NCBI RefSeq assembly: GCF_001665875.1
Contig: NZ_LZTA01000038.1
Location: forward strand, 302,720-366,719
From: Mycobacterium sp. 852002-40037_SCH5390672
GTDB lineage: Bacteria; Actinomycetota; Actinomycetes; Mycobacteriales; Mycobacteriaceae
Reading direction: 5' to 3'
Length of the DNA: 64,000 nucleotides
The stretch's first letter is position 1, and each line of letters begins with the position of its first letter. A model generated the notes under the pieces. It was not told the DNA's origin and ran no database searches. It saw only the letters and a program-made list of their open reading frames with translations. Shown in pieces: positions 1 through 8,558 of the stretch. Position numbers and translations under genes: made by a program.

Positions 1-258
1 CAGCTGCATACTCACGGCGCCAGCGTGCTGTCTCGCCCGGTGTCCAAGATCATGACGTCCATGCTGGCCACCTGCACGAAGACCGACGAGGTCGACGCCA
101 TCAGCATGTTGATGACCAAGAACCGGGTGCGGCATGTGCCCGTGCTGGACGGCAAGAAGCTGATCGGCATCGTCAGTATCGGTGACGTGGTGAAGACCCG
201 GATGGAAGAACTCGAGGCCGAGCAGCAGCAACTGCAGTCCTACATCACCCAGGGCTGA
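1..258 (+). CDS. CBS-domain protein, C-terminal part (Rv2406c-like)
   Basis: The reading frame is open from the first base, so the 5' end lies outside the window; 85 residues are visible. They contain the second CBS repeat, with the typical 'VRHVPVLDGKKLIGIVSIGDVV' type of core, followed by a charged Glu/Gln-rich tail ending in SYITQG. The segment closely resembles the end of the 142-residue M. tuberculosis protein Rv2406c as I remember it. CBS pairs usually bind adenine nucleotides and act as energy sensors; the partner of this stand-alone protein is unknown. It sits beside the PemK-like gene and lepA, the same order as in M. tuberculosis. Confidence 0.92.
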   Translation, partial: QLHTHGASVLSRPVSKIMTSMLATCTKTDEVDAISMLMTKNRVRHVPVLDGKKLIGIVSIGDVVKTRMEELEAEQQQLQSYITQG

Positions 259-319
259 TTTCCCGGCTCCACCTCGAAGCCGCTGCGCGACCCGCATCGT
301 CGCCGGGCGGGGCGGAAAG

Positions 320-922
320 TCAACGCCAGAAGTAGTCGGCGCGCAGCCGGGCGGACACCACATCGAAGGTCTCGCGATCCAAAATGGCGCCCTCGCGGCG
401 AATGCCCTCTTCGGGTACGTCGAGTACGCGGTCCAGCCGGACCCAGCTCTGCCTGCCCTCGTAATCCCAAGGGCCGGAACCGATTCCAACCCAGTCGGGG
501 TCCTCAGCGTGACGCTCCTGGCTGGACACCATCAACCCCAACAGGACGCTGCGGTCCCGTCCCACGACCAGGACGGGCCGGTCCTTGCCCTGGGTGGGGT
601 CGTCCTCGTAGACCACCCACGTCCAGACGATCTCGCCGGGATCGGCCCGGCCGTCCAGGCTCGGCGCGTACACCAGCTTGCGGGCCCGCTGCGCCGTGGG
701 AAGGCTGCCGCTGGTCACAGGCCGGCCGGTGACGGGCGCCTCGGAAGGCGGCGGCGCGACCGCGGCGATGACGTTCGCGGTGATCCTCACCGCCTGCTGC
801 AGCTCGCGCAGCACAGTCTGGGAGTTCTGCACTTGCCGGACCAGGCGCGGGGCGCCGCTGAACACCAAATTCTCGGCAAACCGCTGAAACGTCTTCCACT
901 GGGATTTCCGGGGAGACGCCAT
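320..922 (-). CDS. PemK/MazF-like domain protein (Rv2405-like)
   Basis: 200 residues from the ATG at 922, chosen because the protein then begins MASPRKSQWKTFQRF as in the M. tuberculosis homologue; a longer frame reaching 1045 would run into the lepA start region. The N-terminal half is basic and partly helical. The C-terminal half (about residues 85-200) has the PemK/MazF-type fold signature: 'PGEIVWTWVVYEDD', then 'KDRPVLVVGRD' and a late 'GAILDRETFDVVSARL'. MazF relatives are ribosome-independent mRNA endonucleases, but no antitoxin gene is adjacent and the N-terminal extension is unusual, so toxin activity is not supported. It is divergent from lepA. Confidence 0.85.
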   Translation of the reverse strand: MASPRKSQWKTFQRFAENLVFSGAPRLVRQVQNSQTVLRELQQAVRITANVIAAVAPPPSEAPVTGRPVTSGSLPTAQRARKLVYAPSLDGRADPGEIVWTWVVYEDDPTQGKDRPVLVVGRDRSVLLGLMVSSQERHAEDPDWVGIGSGPWDYEGRQSWVRLDRVLDVPEEGIRREGAILDRETFDVVSARLRADYFWR

Positions 923-1051
923 ATTCGCAGCATAGACGCGAGCGGCGGGGGTGCGATTGTGTCCAAGTAGGTTCCGGCGGCCCTGTCTGGATACGCTGGA
1001 CATGCCCGCGAACCGCCCTAGAAACGGCCGCGAAGCGCCCGTCAAGCTTCA

Positions 1052-2911
1052 GTGCACCAGGAGATTCCCATCAGCAGTTTCGCCGACAAGACCTTCACTC
1101 CGCCGGCGCAGATTCGGAACTTCTGCATCATCGCCCACATCGACCACGGCAAGTCCACGCTGGCCGACCGGATGCTCCAGCTCACCGGCGTCGTCGACGA
1201 GCGGTCGATGCGCGCCCAGTACCTGGACCGGATGGACATCGAGCGCGAGCGCGGGATCACCATCAAGGCCCAGAACGTGCGCCTGCCGTGGAAAGTCGGC
1301 GACACCGATTACGTGCTGCACCTGATCGACACCCCGGGCCACGTTGACTTCACCTACGAGGTGTCACGGGCGCTGGAGGCGTGTGAGGGCGCGGTGCTGC
1401 TGGTCGACGCCGCGCAGGGCATCGAGGCGCAGACGCTGGCCAACCTCTACCTTGCGCTGGACCGCGACCTGCACATCATCCCGGTGCTGAACAAGATCGA
1501 TCTGCCCGCCGCCGATCCCGATCGCTACGCCGCCGAGATCGCCCATATCATCGGCTGCGAGCCGGGCGAGGTGCTGCGTGTCTCCGGCAAGACCGGAGAC
1601 GGCGTTGCCGACCTGCTCGATCACGTGGTGCGCGAGGTGCCGTCCCCGCAGGGTAAGGCCGACGCGCCGCTGCGGGCGATGATCTTCGACTCGGTCTACG
1701 ACATCTACCGTGGCGTGGTGACCTACGTTCGGGTGGTCGACGGCAAGATCACCCCGCGCGAACGCATCGCGATGATGTCCACCGGCGCCACCCACGAACT
1801 GCTCGAGGTCGGCATCGTCTCGCCGGAGCCGAAGGCCAGCGACGGCCTGGGCGTGGGGGAGGTGGGCTACCTGATCACCGGTGTCAAGGACGTCCGCCAA
1901 TCCAAGGTGGGTGACACGGTGACGACGGCACGCCACGGTGCCGCCGAAGCGCTGACCGGATACCGCGAACCCAAGCCGATGGTCTACTCGGGCCTGTATC
2001 CGGTGGACGGCTCCGACTACCCGGATCTGCGCGACGCCCTGGACAGGCTGCAGCTCAACGACGCGGCCCTGACGTACGAGCCGGAGACATCGGTGGCGTT
2101 GGGGTTCGGATTCCGTTGCGGCTTCCTGGGTCTGCTGCACATGGAGATCACCCGCGAGCGCCTGGAGCGTGAGTTCAACCTGGACCTGATTTCGACGTCG
2201 CCCAACGTCGTCTATCGCGTGGTTAAGGAGGACAACAGCGAGATCGTGGTGACCAACCCGTCGGACTGGCCGGAAGGTAAGGTCCGCGACGTCTACGAGC
2301 CGGTGGTCAAGACCACGATCATCGCGCCGAGCGAATTCATCGGCACCATCATGGAACTGTGCCAGTCGCGCCGCGGCGAGCTGGGCGGCATGGATTACCT
2401 GTCACCCGAACGGGTCGAGTTGCGCTACACGATGCCGTTGGGGGAGATCATCTTCGACTTCTTCGACTCGCTGAAGTCACGCACCCGCGGCTACGCCAGC
2501 CTGGACTACGAGGAGGCCGGCGAGCAGGAGGCCCAACTGGTCAAGGTCGACATCCTGTTGCAGGGCGAGGCGGTCGACGCCTTCAGCGCGATCGTCCACA
2601 AGGATGGGGCATCGGCGTACGGCAACAAGATGACCACCAAGCTCAAGGAGCTGATCCCTCGCCAGCAGTTCGAGGTGCCCGTCCAGGCGGCCATCGGATC
2701 GAAAATCATTGCGCGCGAGAACATTCGCGCGATCCGCAAGGACGTGTTGTCCAAGTGCTACGGCGGCGACATCACCCGTAAACGCAAGCTTCTGGAAAAG
2801 CAGAAGGAAGGCAAGAAGCGGATGAAGACCATCGGCCGGGTCGATGTGCCGCAGGAGGCGTTCGTCGCGGCGTTGTCCTCCGACGCCGCAGGGGACAAGG
2901 GCAAAAAGTAG
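1052..2911 (+). CDS. lepA: Elongation factor 4 (LepA), ribosome back-translocase
   Basis: 619-residue translational GTPase. G1 is AHIDHGKS (residues 28-35), G2 RGIT (67-70), G3 DTPGH (93-97) and G4 NKID (147-150), followed by domain II, two EF-G-like domains and the LepA-specific C-terminus rich in Lys ('[19 protein letters not shown]'). LepA acts on the ribosome during initiation and stalled elongation. The GTG start is forced: an in-frame stop lies at 1019-1021 and no other start codon occurs between. The M. tuberculosis protein is annotated about 30 residues longer at the N-terminus. The lipoprotein gene follows after 2 nt, so the two are probably cotranscribed. Confidence 0.98.
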   Translation: MHQEIPISSFADKTFTPPAQIRNFCIIAHIDHGKSTLADRMLQLTGVVDERSMRAQYLDRMDIERERGITIKAQNVRLPWKVGDTDYVLHLIDTPGHVDFTYEVSRALEACEGAVLLVDAAQGIEAQTLANLYLALDRDLHIIPVLNKIDLPAADPDRYAAEIAHIIGCEPGEVLRVSGKTGDGVADLLDHVVREVPSPQGKADAPLRAMIFDSVYDIYRGVVTYVRVVDGKITPRERIAMMSTGATHELLEVGIVSPEPKASDGLGVGEVGYLITGVKDVRQSKVGDTVTTARHGAAEALTGYREPKPMVYSGLYPVDGSDYPDLRDALDRLQLNDAALTYEPETSVALGFGFRCGFLGLLHMEITRERLEREFNLDLISTSPNVVYRVVKEDNSEIVVTNPSDWPEGKVRDVYEPVVKTTIIAPSEFIGTIMELCQSRRGELGGMDYLSPERVELRYTMPLGEIIFDFFDSLKSRTRGYASLDYEEAGEQEAQLVKVDILLQGEAVDAFSAIVHKDGASAYGNKMTTKLKELIPRQQFEVPVQAAIGSKIIARENIRAIRKDVLSKCYGGDITRKRKLLEKQKEGKKRMKTIGRVDVPQEAFVAALSSDAAGDKGKK

Positions 2912-2913
2912 CC

Positions 2914-3672
2914 ATGCGGATACCGGGGGCGACGACGGTGCTGGTGGCGGTGGCAGTGTTGGCGACGGGTTGCGGCGGGGTCGTGGCGGGCACGGCGAAG
3001 CCGGCGCCGAACCTGAAGCCGCGACCGCTCAGCGGCGCGACGGTCAAGCAGGTGCTTCTCGACGGCGCGACGCTGTCGCGGATGCTTAATCAGACCTTCG
3101 TGGCGCGGGATCCCGCCGAATTCGGGGGGCCCGAAAAGCTTTATCAGGTCAGGCGATCGATGTCGCAGACCGGTTGCCTGGGCGTGACGGCGATGCTGCA
3201 GCAGGACGTGTACCGGTCCGCCGACGTGAAAGATGTCGCGTCGGAGTCGTGGTGGAACAACGGCGAGCCGGCGCAGGTGATCGTGGTTGAGGAGGGCGTG
3301 GTCACCCTTCCGTCGGCCACGCAGGCCCAGGCGCTGTTCGCGCAATTCTCCCAGCAGTGGCAGCAGTGCAACGGCATGACGACCTCGGAACAGAGCGGCC
3401 CGATCAGCACCACCAACGTCATCAGCGATGTCCGCGCCACGGAATCCACCATCGCGGCGACCAAAACCGCGACATCGATACTGCCCAACATGCCGCCGCT
3501 GCGACCCACCCCACAGGCACGCGCCATCGGCATCAGGTCGAACTGCCTCGTCGAGGTTCAGGTGGTGTTCTTCGGCGGCCGACGGTCCTCCGACCCGGGC
3601 TCGGCCGACATCAACTCCAGCGCCATCGACGTAGCGCACGCCTTGATGGACAAAGTCAGCGCTCTGGGCTGA
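2914..3672 (+). CDS. LppR-type lipoprotein with PknH-like sensor domain
   Basis: 252 residues. A short signal peptide ends in the lipobox LATGC with lipidated Cys20, so the protein should be anchored on the outer face of the plasma membrane. The rest matches the PknH_C-like extracellular fold of mycobacterial lipoproteins and of the PknH kinase: 'TGCLGVTAMLQQDVY', a central 'EEGVVTLPSATQAQALFAQF', a conserved Cys in 'QQCNG', another in 'SNCLVEVQV', and a late 'DINSSAIDVAHALMDK' helix. The ligand is not known. It follows lepA after 2 nt, and a paralogue lies 124 nt downstream. It corresponds in position to Rv2403c (lppR). Confidence 0.9.
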   Translation: MRIPGATTVLVAVAVLATGCGGVVAGTAKPAPNLKPRPLSGATVKQVLLDGATLSRMLNQTFVARDPAEFGGPEKLYQVRRSMSQTGCLGVTAMLQQDVYRSADVKDVASESWWNNGEPAQVIVVEEGVVTLPSATQAQALFAQFSQQWQQCNGMTTSEQSGPISTTNVISDVRATESTIAATKTATSILPNMPPLRPTPQARAIGIRSNCLVEVQVVFFGGRRSSDPGSADINSSAIDVAHALMDKVSALG

Positions 3673-3754
3673 CGCCGCATCCTGGCTCACGGCCGAGACA
3701 ACGCCCAGCATTACGTTGTCGCTAGTTAGCGGCCGGACAACGCACCGGAAACCG

Positions 3755-3760
3755 TAGACT
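3755..3760 (+). promoter_or_regulatory. Candidate -10 element (TAGACT) for the second lipoprotein gene
   Basis: TAGACT fits the mycobacterial TANNNT -10 consensus and lies 36 nt before the GTG of the next gene. No convincing -35 is visible, which is common for mycobacterial housekeeping promoters. It would give the second lipoprotein a promoter independent of lepA. Confidence 0.35.
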
Positions 3761-3796
3761 GCCGACAAACGGCGTTGGGAAAGGGCGAGGCAAGAA

Positions 3797-4540
3797 GTGA
3801 AAGGCCGCTGGCGCTCGCTGGCCGCGTTGGCTGCCGTGGTGCTGGCGAGCGGGTGCGCCGAAACCACCGCTGGCACAGCAAGTCTGGCGCGCAGCGCAGG
3901 ACGGGTGCCAGCCATCAAACGGGTCCTGTTCGACGGTACCGCGCTGGCACGGCTGCTCAGCCAGCCGTTCCAGCCCTACCCGCACTACTCCGAGTTCGGG
4001 GGCAGCGACAAATTGGGAACCGCTGGGGATGGCGGGGTGCCCGCCGACTGCATCGGCGTGGTCCACCTGATGCAGCGGGGACCGTATGGCTCCGCGCCGA
4101 TACAAGACACGGCCGGCGAAATGTGGGTGCACAAAGGTGATTCCGTGAAGGTCGACAGCGTCGAGGAAGGCGTCGTGGCGTTGCGGACGGCGGCGGACGC
4201 CAACGCGTTATTCGCCAAGTTCAGCGCGCAGTGGCAGAAGTGCGACGGCACCACGCTGACGATAACGCCCATCGAGGTGTACGAATCGGACGCCATCTCC
4301 GACGTACGTGTCCTGGATTCGGTTGTCGCGGCTACGGTTTCGATGGGATCCGGCCCACACTCCGGCTTGAGGGATACCCCCACAGCCCGGGCCCTTGGCC
4401 TCAAGGGAACCTGCTTGGTCGAGGTCACGGTCGACTTCATTCCCATCTCTAACCCAGGTGATGTGGGGAACGGCGACATCAACACCACCGCCATCGACCT
4501 CACGCACGCGATCATGGACAAACTCGGCGCCCAGACCTGA
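3797..4540 (+). CDS. Second LppR-type lipoprotein with PknH-like sensor domain
   Basis: 247 residues; the GTG start is preceded by a purine-rich ribosome site (GGGCGAGG). The signal peptide ends with lipobox LASGC, lipidated Cys20. It has the same layout as the gene before it: 'DCIGVVHLMQRGPY', 'VEEGVVALRTAADANALFAKFSAQWQKC', 'TCLVEVTVDF' and 'DINTTAIDLTHAIMDKL'. The shared Cys residues suggest two disulfides. The two genes are a tandem duplication that has diverged considerably. Exported, membrane-anchored sensor or ligand-binding role inferred from family only. Confidence 0.9.
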   Translation: MKGRWRSLAALAAVVLASGCAETTAGTASLARSAGRVPAIKRVLFDGTALARLLSQPFQPYPHYSEFGGSDKLGTAGDGGVPADCIGVVHLMQRGPYGSAPIQDTAGEMWVHKGDSVKVDSVEEGVVALRTAADANALFAKFSAQWQKCDGTTLTITPIEVYESDAISDVRVLDSVVAATVSMGSGPHSGLRDTPTARALGLKGTCLVEVTVDFIPISNPGDVGNGDINTTAIDLTHAIMDKLGAQT

Positions 4541-4621
4541 CGCGTCGCCGCGCTCGCGATCGCCACTACACCTGATGGTGGTGACCCGCTTCGCCCGGCT
4601 TCGCCGCGCTCGCGATCGCCA

Positions 4622-6670
4622 CTACATCGGTGCGTTGGCGGGCTGGAACATCCCGGAGCCGTCGGCTTCCTCCTCGGCGCGGATCACGTGCACCACCGCA
4701 TTGATCAGCGCCAGGTGGGTGAACGCCTGCGGGAAGTTGCCCAGCTGCCGGCCGGTGCGCGGCTCGATCTCCTCGGCGTAGAGGTGCAACGGGCTGGCGT
4801 AGGACAGCAGCCGCTCACACAGGCGTTTGGCGCGCCGGACCTCCCCGATCTCGACCAGCGCTGACACCAGCCAGAACGAGCAGATCGTGAAGGTGCCCTC
4901 CTCGCCGGACAGCCCGTCGTCGGTTTCCTCGACCCGGTAGCGCAGCACCAGGCCCTCCTGGGTGAGTTCGTCGGCGATCGCCAGGACGGTGTTTCGCACC
5001 CGCGGGTCATCCGGCGGCAAGAACCGCGTCAGCACCACCAACAGCAGCGAGGCGTCCAGCGCGTCGCTGCCATAGCGCTGGGTGAGCACCCCGCGGGAGT
5101 CCACGCCGTGCTGCAGGATGTCGTTCTTGATCTCCTCGGCGATGCCCCGCCACTGCTGGGCATAGCTTTTCTCGCCCTGCCGTTCGGCGAGTTTGGCCCC
5201 GCGGTCGAGCGCCACCCAGCACATCACCTTCGACGACGTGAAGTGCTGCGGTTCCCCGCGCACCTCCCAGATCCCGCGGTCCGGCTCGCGCCAGTGCTTG
5301 ATCGCCTCTTCCACTTGCTTTTTCAGCACCGGCCACAACGACTCCGGGACTTGCTCGCGCGACTTGGCGTGCAGGTAGAAGGAGTCCAGGATGGAGCCCC
5401 AGATGTCGTGCTGGATCTGGTCGTAGGCGCCGTTGCCGATTCGCACCGGCCGGGCATGGTCATAGCCGGACAGGTGATGCAGCTCTTCTTCAACCAGGCT
5501 GCGCTCGCCACCCACGCCGTACATCACCTGCAGCGGATGGCGCTCGTTGTGGTTGGCCCCGGAGACGTCGGCGATGAAGGCGAAGAAGTCGTCGGCCTCG
5601 CGGTCCAGCCCGAGCGTGTACAGACCCCACAGCGCGAACGTGGAGTCGCGCACCCAGGCGTAGCGATAATCCCAGTTGCGTTCGCCCTGCGGTGTTTCCG
5701 GCAGCGACGTGGTGCTGGCGGCCAGCAGCGCACCGGTGGGCGAGTAGGTGAGGCCCTTCAACGTCAGCGCACTGCGCTGCAGGTACGCCCGCCAGGGGTG
5801 GTCGGGGAAGTTACCGATGTTGATCCACTGCCGCCAGCACTCGGTGGTCTGCCACATCTTGTCGGCGGCTTCCTGGTAGGTCTGCGGCGCCGGGTGCTTG
5901 GTCCAGCTCAGGGCGACGAACACGTCGTCGCCCTCCTTCATCCGGGTGCGTGCGCGTGCCTCCCGACCTTCCAGCCCGATCCGCAGGTTGGAGGTGAGCC
6001 GCAACGTCGGATGGGCGTCGGGTTCCTTGGTGGCGCGTGCGACGGCCTCGCCGTACGCGTTGGCGGAGTACTCCCAGGTGGCGCCGACGCGGTGGTAGTC
6101 GAACGCCGGCTCGCAGCTCATCATCAGTTCGACGGTGCCGCTGACGCAGCGCACCGTGCGCAGCAGAATGTGCTCGGCATCCCAGTCCATCGGGGTGCGC
6201 CGATGCGTCCGCGACCGCCGCTCCAGGTCGTGCCAGGGGCCCATGACCAGCGCATCACGCACGATCAGCCACCCGGTATGGGTCTGCCAGGTGGTTTCCA
6301 TGATGAGGCTGCCCGGCAGGTACCTGCGGGCCGAGGGCACCGAGACGCCGTAGGGACCCAGCCGGAAATGACCGGCGCTGCGGTCCAAGATTGCCCCGAA
6401 CACGCTGGGGGAGTCCGGCCGGGGCACGCACAGCCATTCCACCGACCCGGCGGGAGAAATCAGGCAGGTGGTTTCCCAGTCCGACAAGAACGCATAGTCG
6501 GCGATCGGCGGAAACGGGTTCCTCAGGCCCGCGCTGGGAGCAAGGGGTCCGGGCGTGCGCAAGTCGATGGACGACGACATCGACGTGGTGGGGGCACCTT
6601 GGAACGCTTCGTCGGGCATGGCTTCGCCCGGTTGGGCCGGTTGGTCTTCGGGCTGGGCATGCAGAACCAT
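4622..6670 (-). CDS. GH15 family trehalase (Rv2402-like)
   Basis: 682 residues from ATG 6670, chosen because the protein then starts MVLHAQPEDQPAQPGEAM like its M. tuberculosis homologue; the frame stays open further upstream only by running over the next gene. An N-terminal beta-sandwich domain ('FPPIADYAFLSDWETTCLIS', residues about 55-330) is followed by an (alpha/alpha)6 barrel with 'GERNWDYRYAWVRDSTFALW' and the late acidic 'YAEEIEPRTGRQLGNFPQA', the usual positions of the catalytic acid and base in GH15 enzymes. Mycobacterial members hydrolyse trehalose to two glucoses and need phosphate and Mg. It lacks a signal peptide and should be cytoplasmic. Confidence 0.9.
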   Translation of the reverse strand: MVLHAQPEDQPAQPGEAMPDEAFQGAPTTSMSSSIDLRTPGPLAPSAGLRNPFPPIADYAFLSDWETTCLISPAGSVEWLCVPRPDSPSVFGAILDRSAGHFRLGPYGVSVPSARRYLPGSLIMETTWQTHTGWLIVRDALVMGPWHDLERRSRTHRRTPMDWDAEHILLRTVRCVSGTVELMMSCEPAFDYHRVGATWEYSANAYGEAVARATKEPDAHPTLRLTSNLRIGLEGREARARTRMKEGDDVFVALSWTKHPAPQTYQEAADKMWQTTECWRQWINIGNFPDHPWRAYLQRSALTLKGLTYSPTGALLAASTTSLPETPQGERNWDYRYAWVRDSTFALWGLYTLGLDREADDFFAFIADVSGANHNERHPLQVMYGVGGERSLVEEELHHLSGYDHARPVRIGNGAYDQIQHDIWGSILDSFYLHAKSREQVPESLWPVLKKQVEEAIKHWREPDRGIWEVRGEPQHFTSSKVMCWVALDRGAKLAERQGEKSYAQQWRGIAEEIKNDILQHGVDSRGVLTQRYGSDALDASLLLVVLTRFLPPDDPRVRNTVLAIADELTQEGLVLRYRVEETDDGLSGEEGTFTICSFWLVSALVEIGEVRRAKRLCERLLSYASPLHLYAEEIEPRTGRQLGNFPQAFTHLALINAVVHVIRAEEEADGSGMFQPANAPM

Positions 6671-6732
6671 CTGGACATCATCGACGCTCAGCGGTCGCGC
6701 GTCCAACGTTTCGCCGAGGTGGCGTGGCGCGC

Positions 6733-7977
6733 CTATCCGCTGCGTCTGGCGTATCCGGGGGCGTGTTCGGGCAGCGGGCCGATGGCGACCAGGTAGCCGA
6801 CCAGTCGCCGCAAGACGGCGAAGTGGCCGACCAGCTTCACCCCCGCCGGGGCGCGCTGCTGGGTTCCGGCCACCGCCGCCGCGATGACCTTGGCATGGAT
6901 CATTCGTTGCGCACCTTGCAGCATGGCCGTCGGGATCCAGCGGCGCCCTTGCACCCGTGCCAGCTGCCGGGTGGAAACCCGCCCCGCGCGCAGCGGGCCG
7001 GCCAGGATGCGCGCCGCGGCCACCGCGTCGGCCACCGCGAGGTTGATGCCGATACCCCCGACCGGCGACATCGCGTGCGCGGCGTCGCCGATGCACAGCA
7101 CCCCGTCGGCATACCAGCGCGGCAACCGATTCAGTTGCACATCAAGCAGTTTCACGTCGTCGAACGACGTCAGTGTGTCGACCCGGTCAGAGACCCAGGG
7201 CACCATGCTGACCAGTGCGCGGTGTAGCGCCTCGATGCCTTGGGCCCGCAGCTGCGTGTCGGTTCCCTTCGGAATGATGTAGGCGATCTGGTAGTACTCG
7301 CCGCGGTCGATCACGATCGTTGCGTGCCCGGCGCGCAGCACGCCGCCCAGTCCGCCGGGGTCGCCGGGATGGCGTGGCAGCCGGAACCACCACACGTCCA
7401 TGGGCGCGCCGAAGCTGTGCGGCCTCAGCCCCACCGCGGAGCGCACCGTCGACGAGCGACCGTCGCAGGCCACCGTCAACGCGGCGCGCATCTCTTTGAC
7501 CTCGCCACTCTGCTCGCGGTACTTGACGCCGACGATCCGGTCGTGTCCCGCCCGACCGTCCGGATCGCGAATCACCCCGATGACCTCGGTGCTGCGCAAT
7601 AACCGAAAACTGGGTTCGGTCTGGGCGGCGGTCGCCAGCATCTCCAGGAAGTCCCACTGGGGTACCAGGGCGATGTGTTGGTGTGCGCCCGGAAGGTGGG
7701 TCAGGTCGAGTGCCACCGGCTGGTTCTGGATCTCCATGCGAACGCTGTCAATCAGGCGATGCGGAAGCTGCTTGAACTGCGACGCCAGACCCAGCTCGTC
7801 GAGCAGCCGCAACGTGCTCGCGTGCACCGTGTCTCCGCGGAAGTCGCGCAGGAAGTCGGCGTGCTTTTCCATCACCGTGACGTCGATGCCGGCGCGGGCT
7901 AACAGCAGGCCAAGCACCATGCCCGCCGGTCCGCCTCCGGCAATCAAGCAGGTCGTGTCGACCGGTGGGACTGTCAT
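6733..7977 (-). CDS. FAD-dependent monooxygenase of the aromatic hydroxylase type
   Basis: 414 residues from ATG 7977; an alternative ATG at 7995 would add six residues. Rossmann motif 'IAGGGPAGMVLGLLLARAG' at the N-terminus, the middle motif 'DGRSSTVRSAVGL' (DG fingerprint, FAD/NADPH) and 'GVLCIGDAAHAMSPVGGIG' (GD motif, FAD ribityl) define the PHBH/FAD_binding_3 class. Such enzymes hydroxylate or epoxidise organic substrates with NAD(P)H and O2; the substrate is unknown. It is divergent from the small membrane-protein gene at 8031, and the trehalase gene begins 62 nt past its stop. Confidence 0.88.
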   Translation of the reverse strand: MTVPPVDTTCLIAGGGPAGMVLGLLLARAGIDVTVMEKHADFLRDFRGDTVHASTLRLLDELGLASQFKQLPHRLIDSVRMEIQNQPVALDLTHLPGAHQHIALVPQWDFLEMLATAAQTEPSFRLLRSTEVIGVIRDPDGRAGHDRIVGVKYREQSGEVKEMRAALTVACDGRSSTVRSAVGLRPHSFGAPMDVWWFRLPRHPGDPGGLGGVLRAGHATIVIDRGEYYQIAYIIPKGTDTQLRAQGIEALHRALVSMVPWVSDRVDTLTSFDDVKLLDVQLNRLPRWYADGVLCIGDAAHAMSPVGGIGINLAVADAVAAARILAGPLRAGRVSTRQLARVQGRRWIPTAMLQGAQRMIHAKVIAAAVAGTQQRAPAGVKLVGHFAVLRRLVGYLVAIGPLPEHAPGYARRSG

Positions 7978-8030
7978 GCGCCGATCTTCACACATTGGTC
8001 TTCGGCAGCCGGGCCGAATAGGGTGAGTCC

Positions 8031-8225
8031 GTGAACGCGTTCCTCAATTGGTGGGACGGCAACGAGCTATGGCTTTCGGGGCTTCCTTTCGTACTGCAGG
8101 CCATGGTGGTGATGCCGGTGGTGCTGGCGGTGGCCTACGCCACGGCGGCCCTGCTGGATGGTCTGCTCGGCAAGGGCATCGAGCTGATGCGCCGAACCCG
8201 CCACGCCGACGGGACCTCCGGGTAG
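8031..8225 (+). CDS. Small membrane protein (Rv2401A-like)
   Basis: 64 residues, GTG start. One clear transmembrane helix ('PFVLQAMVVMPVVLAVAYAT', about residues 19-38) and a basic C-terminal tail containing 'ELMRRTRHADG'. It occupies the position of Rv2401A, upstream of the sulfate transporter, and resembles it. No catalytic motif is visible and the function is unknown. Confidence 0.78.
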   Translation: MNAFLNWWDGNELWLSGLPFVLQAMVVMPVVLAVAYATAALLDGLLGKGIELMRRTRHADGTSG

Positions 8226-8230
8226 CGCCC

Positions 8231-8320
8231 ATGCCCCGGTCCCACGTGACGCTGATTCTCGTCATCCTGGTGGCGCTGGTGGTCGTCACGTGGTTGGTAA
8301 CCCATTCGATGCACGGCTGA
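8231..8320 (+). CDS. Possible 29-residue single-helix membrane peptide
   Basis: ATG 8231 lies 6 nt after the stop of the previous small membrane-protein gene. The product MPRSHVTLILVILVALVVV plus a short polar tail is one strongly hydrophobic helix with a basic N-terminus, the usual form of a real small membrane protein. Third-position G/C is high. Conservation could not be checked, so this is a suggestion based on composition and spacing. Confidence 0.45.
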   Translation: MPRSHVTLILVILVALVVVTWLVTHSMHG

Positions 8321-8374
8321 CGGCATGGCCCGTTTACTCCCCACCGGCGCGGTGGCGGCAACCTCAATTCCTGT

Positions 8375-8380
8375 TAGGCT
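8375..8380 (+). promoter_or_regulatory. -10 element TAGGCT of the sulfate transport operon
   Basis: A strong mycobacterial -10 hexamer (TAGGCT) ends 7 nt before the ATG of the leader ORF at 8388, the spacing that places the transcription start on or next to the A of that ATG. This predicts a leaderless transcript beginning with the leader peptide. Confidence 0.6.
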
Positions 8381-8387
8381 TCCCGCC

Positions 8388-8444
8388 ATGCGCGTTGCCA
8401 TTGGCATTCCCGGGTGCTATGCCCTCGTGCACTGTTGTCGCTGA
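8388..8444 (+). CDS. Cysteine-containing leader peptide ahead of subI-cysTWA
   Basis: 18-codon ORF encoding MRVAIGIPGCYALVHCCR, with three cysteines, two of them adjacent and one codon before the last residue. It begins right behind a TAGGCT -10 element, so it should be translated from a leaderless mRNA. Cysteine-rich leaderless ORFs upstream of sulfur genes in mycobacteria are known to act as cysteine-responsive attenuators: scarcity stalls ribosomes at Cys codons and raises expression downstream. Position, cysteine codons and downstream genes all fit; the regulation itself is inferred. Confidence 0.7.
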   Translation: MRVAIGIPGCYALVHCCR

Positions 8445-8502
8445 CTCCCAAACCCGTGCGCGGTCTGGTCTGGAGTTTTCGAATTCTCCTGAAGTAATAG
8501 GT

Positions 8503-8553
8503 GCCTTTCCGCAGAAACGGGACGCAAATCCCATACGTTCCGCACCGGAAGGC
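8503..8553 (+). promoter_or_regulatory. Hairpin that would mask the subI ribosome binding site
   Basis: GCCTTTCCG (8503-8511) can pair, with one bulged base, with CGGAAGGC (8546-8553). The second arm contains GGAAGG (8547-8552), the Shine-Dalgarno sequence of subI, 6 nt before its ATG. This gives a plausible downstream switch for the leader ORF: closed hairpin, low SubI translation. Pairing was judged by eye only. Confidence 0.4.
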
Positions 8554-8558
8554 CCTCA

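Noticed and set aside
320..922. Calling the PemK-like gene a toxin-antitoxin system
   Set aside because: No antitoxin gene is next to it and it is part of conserved housekeeping gene order.
5108..6796. 562-codon open frame on the plus strand opposite the trehalase gene
   Set aside because: Antisense shadow caused by GC-rich codon bias; the minus-strand frame has clear GH15 motifs.
6671..7096. Apparent 142-residue N-terminal extension of the trehalase
   Set aside because: Overlaps the FAD monooxygenase gene and is absent from homologues as I remember them.
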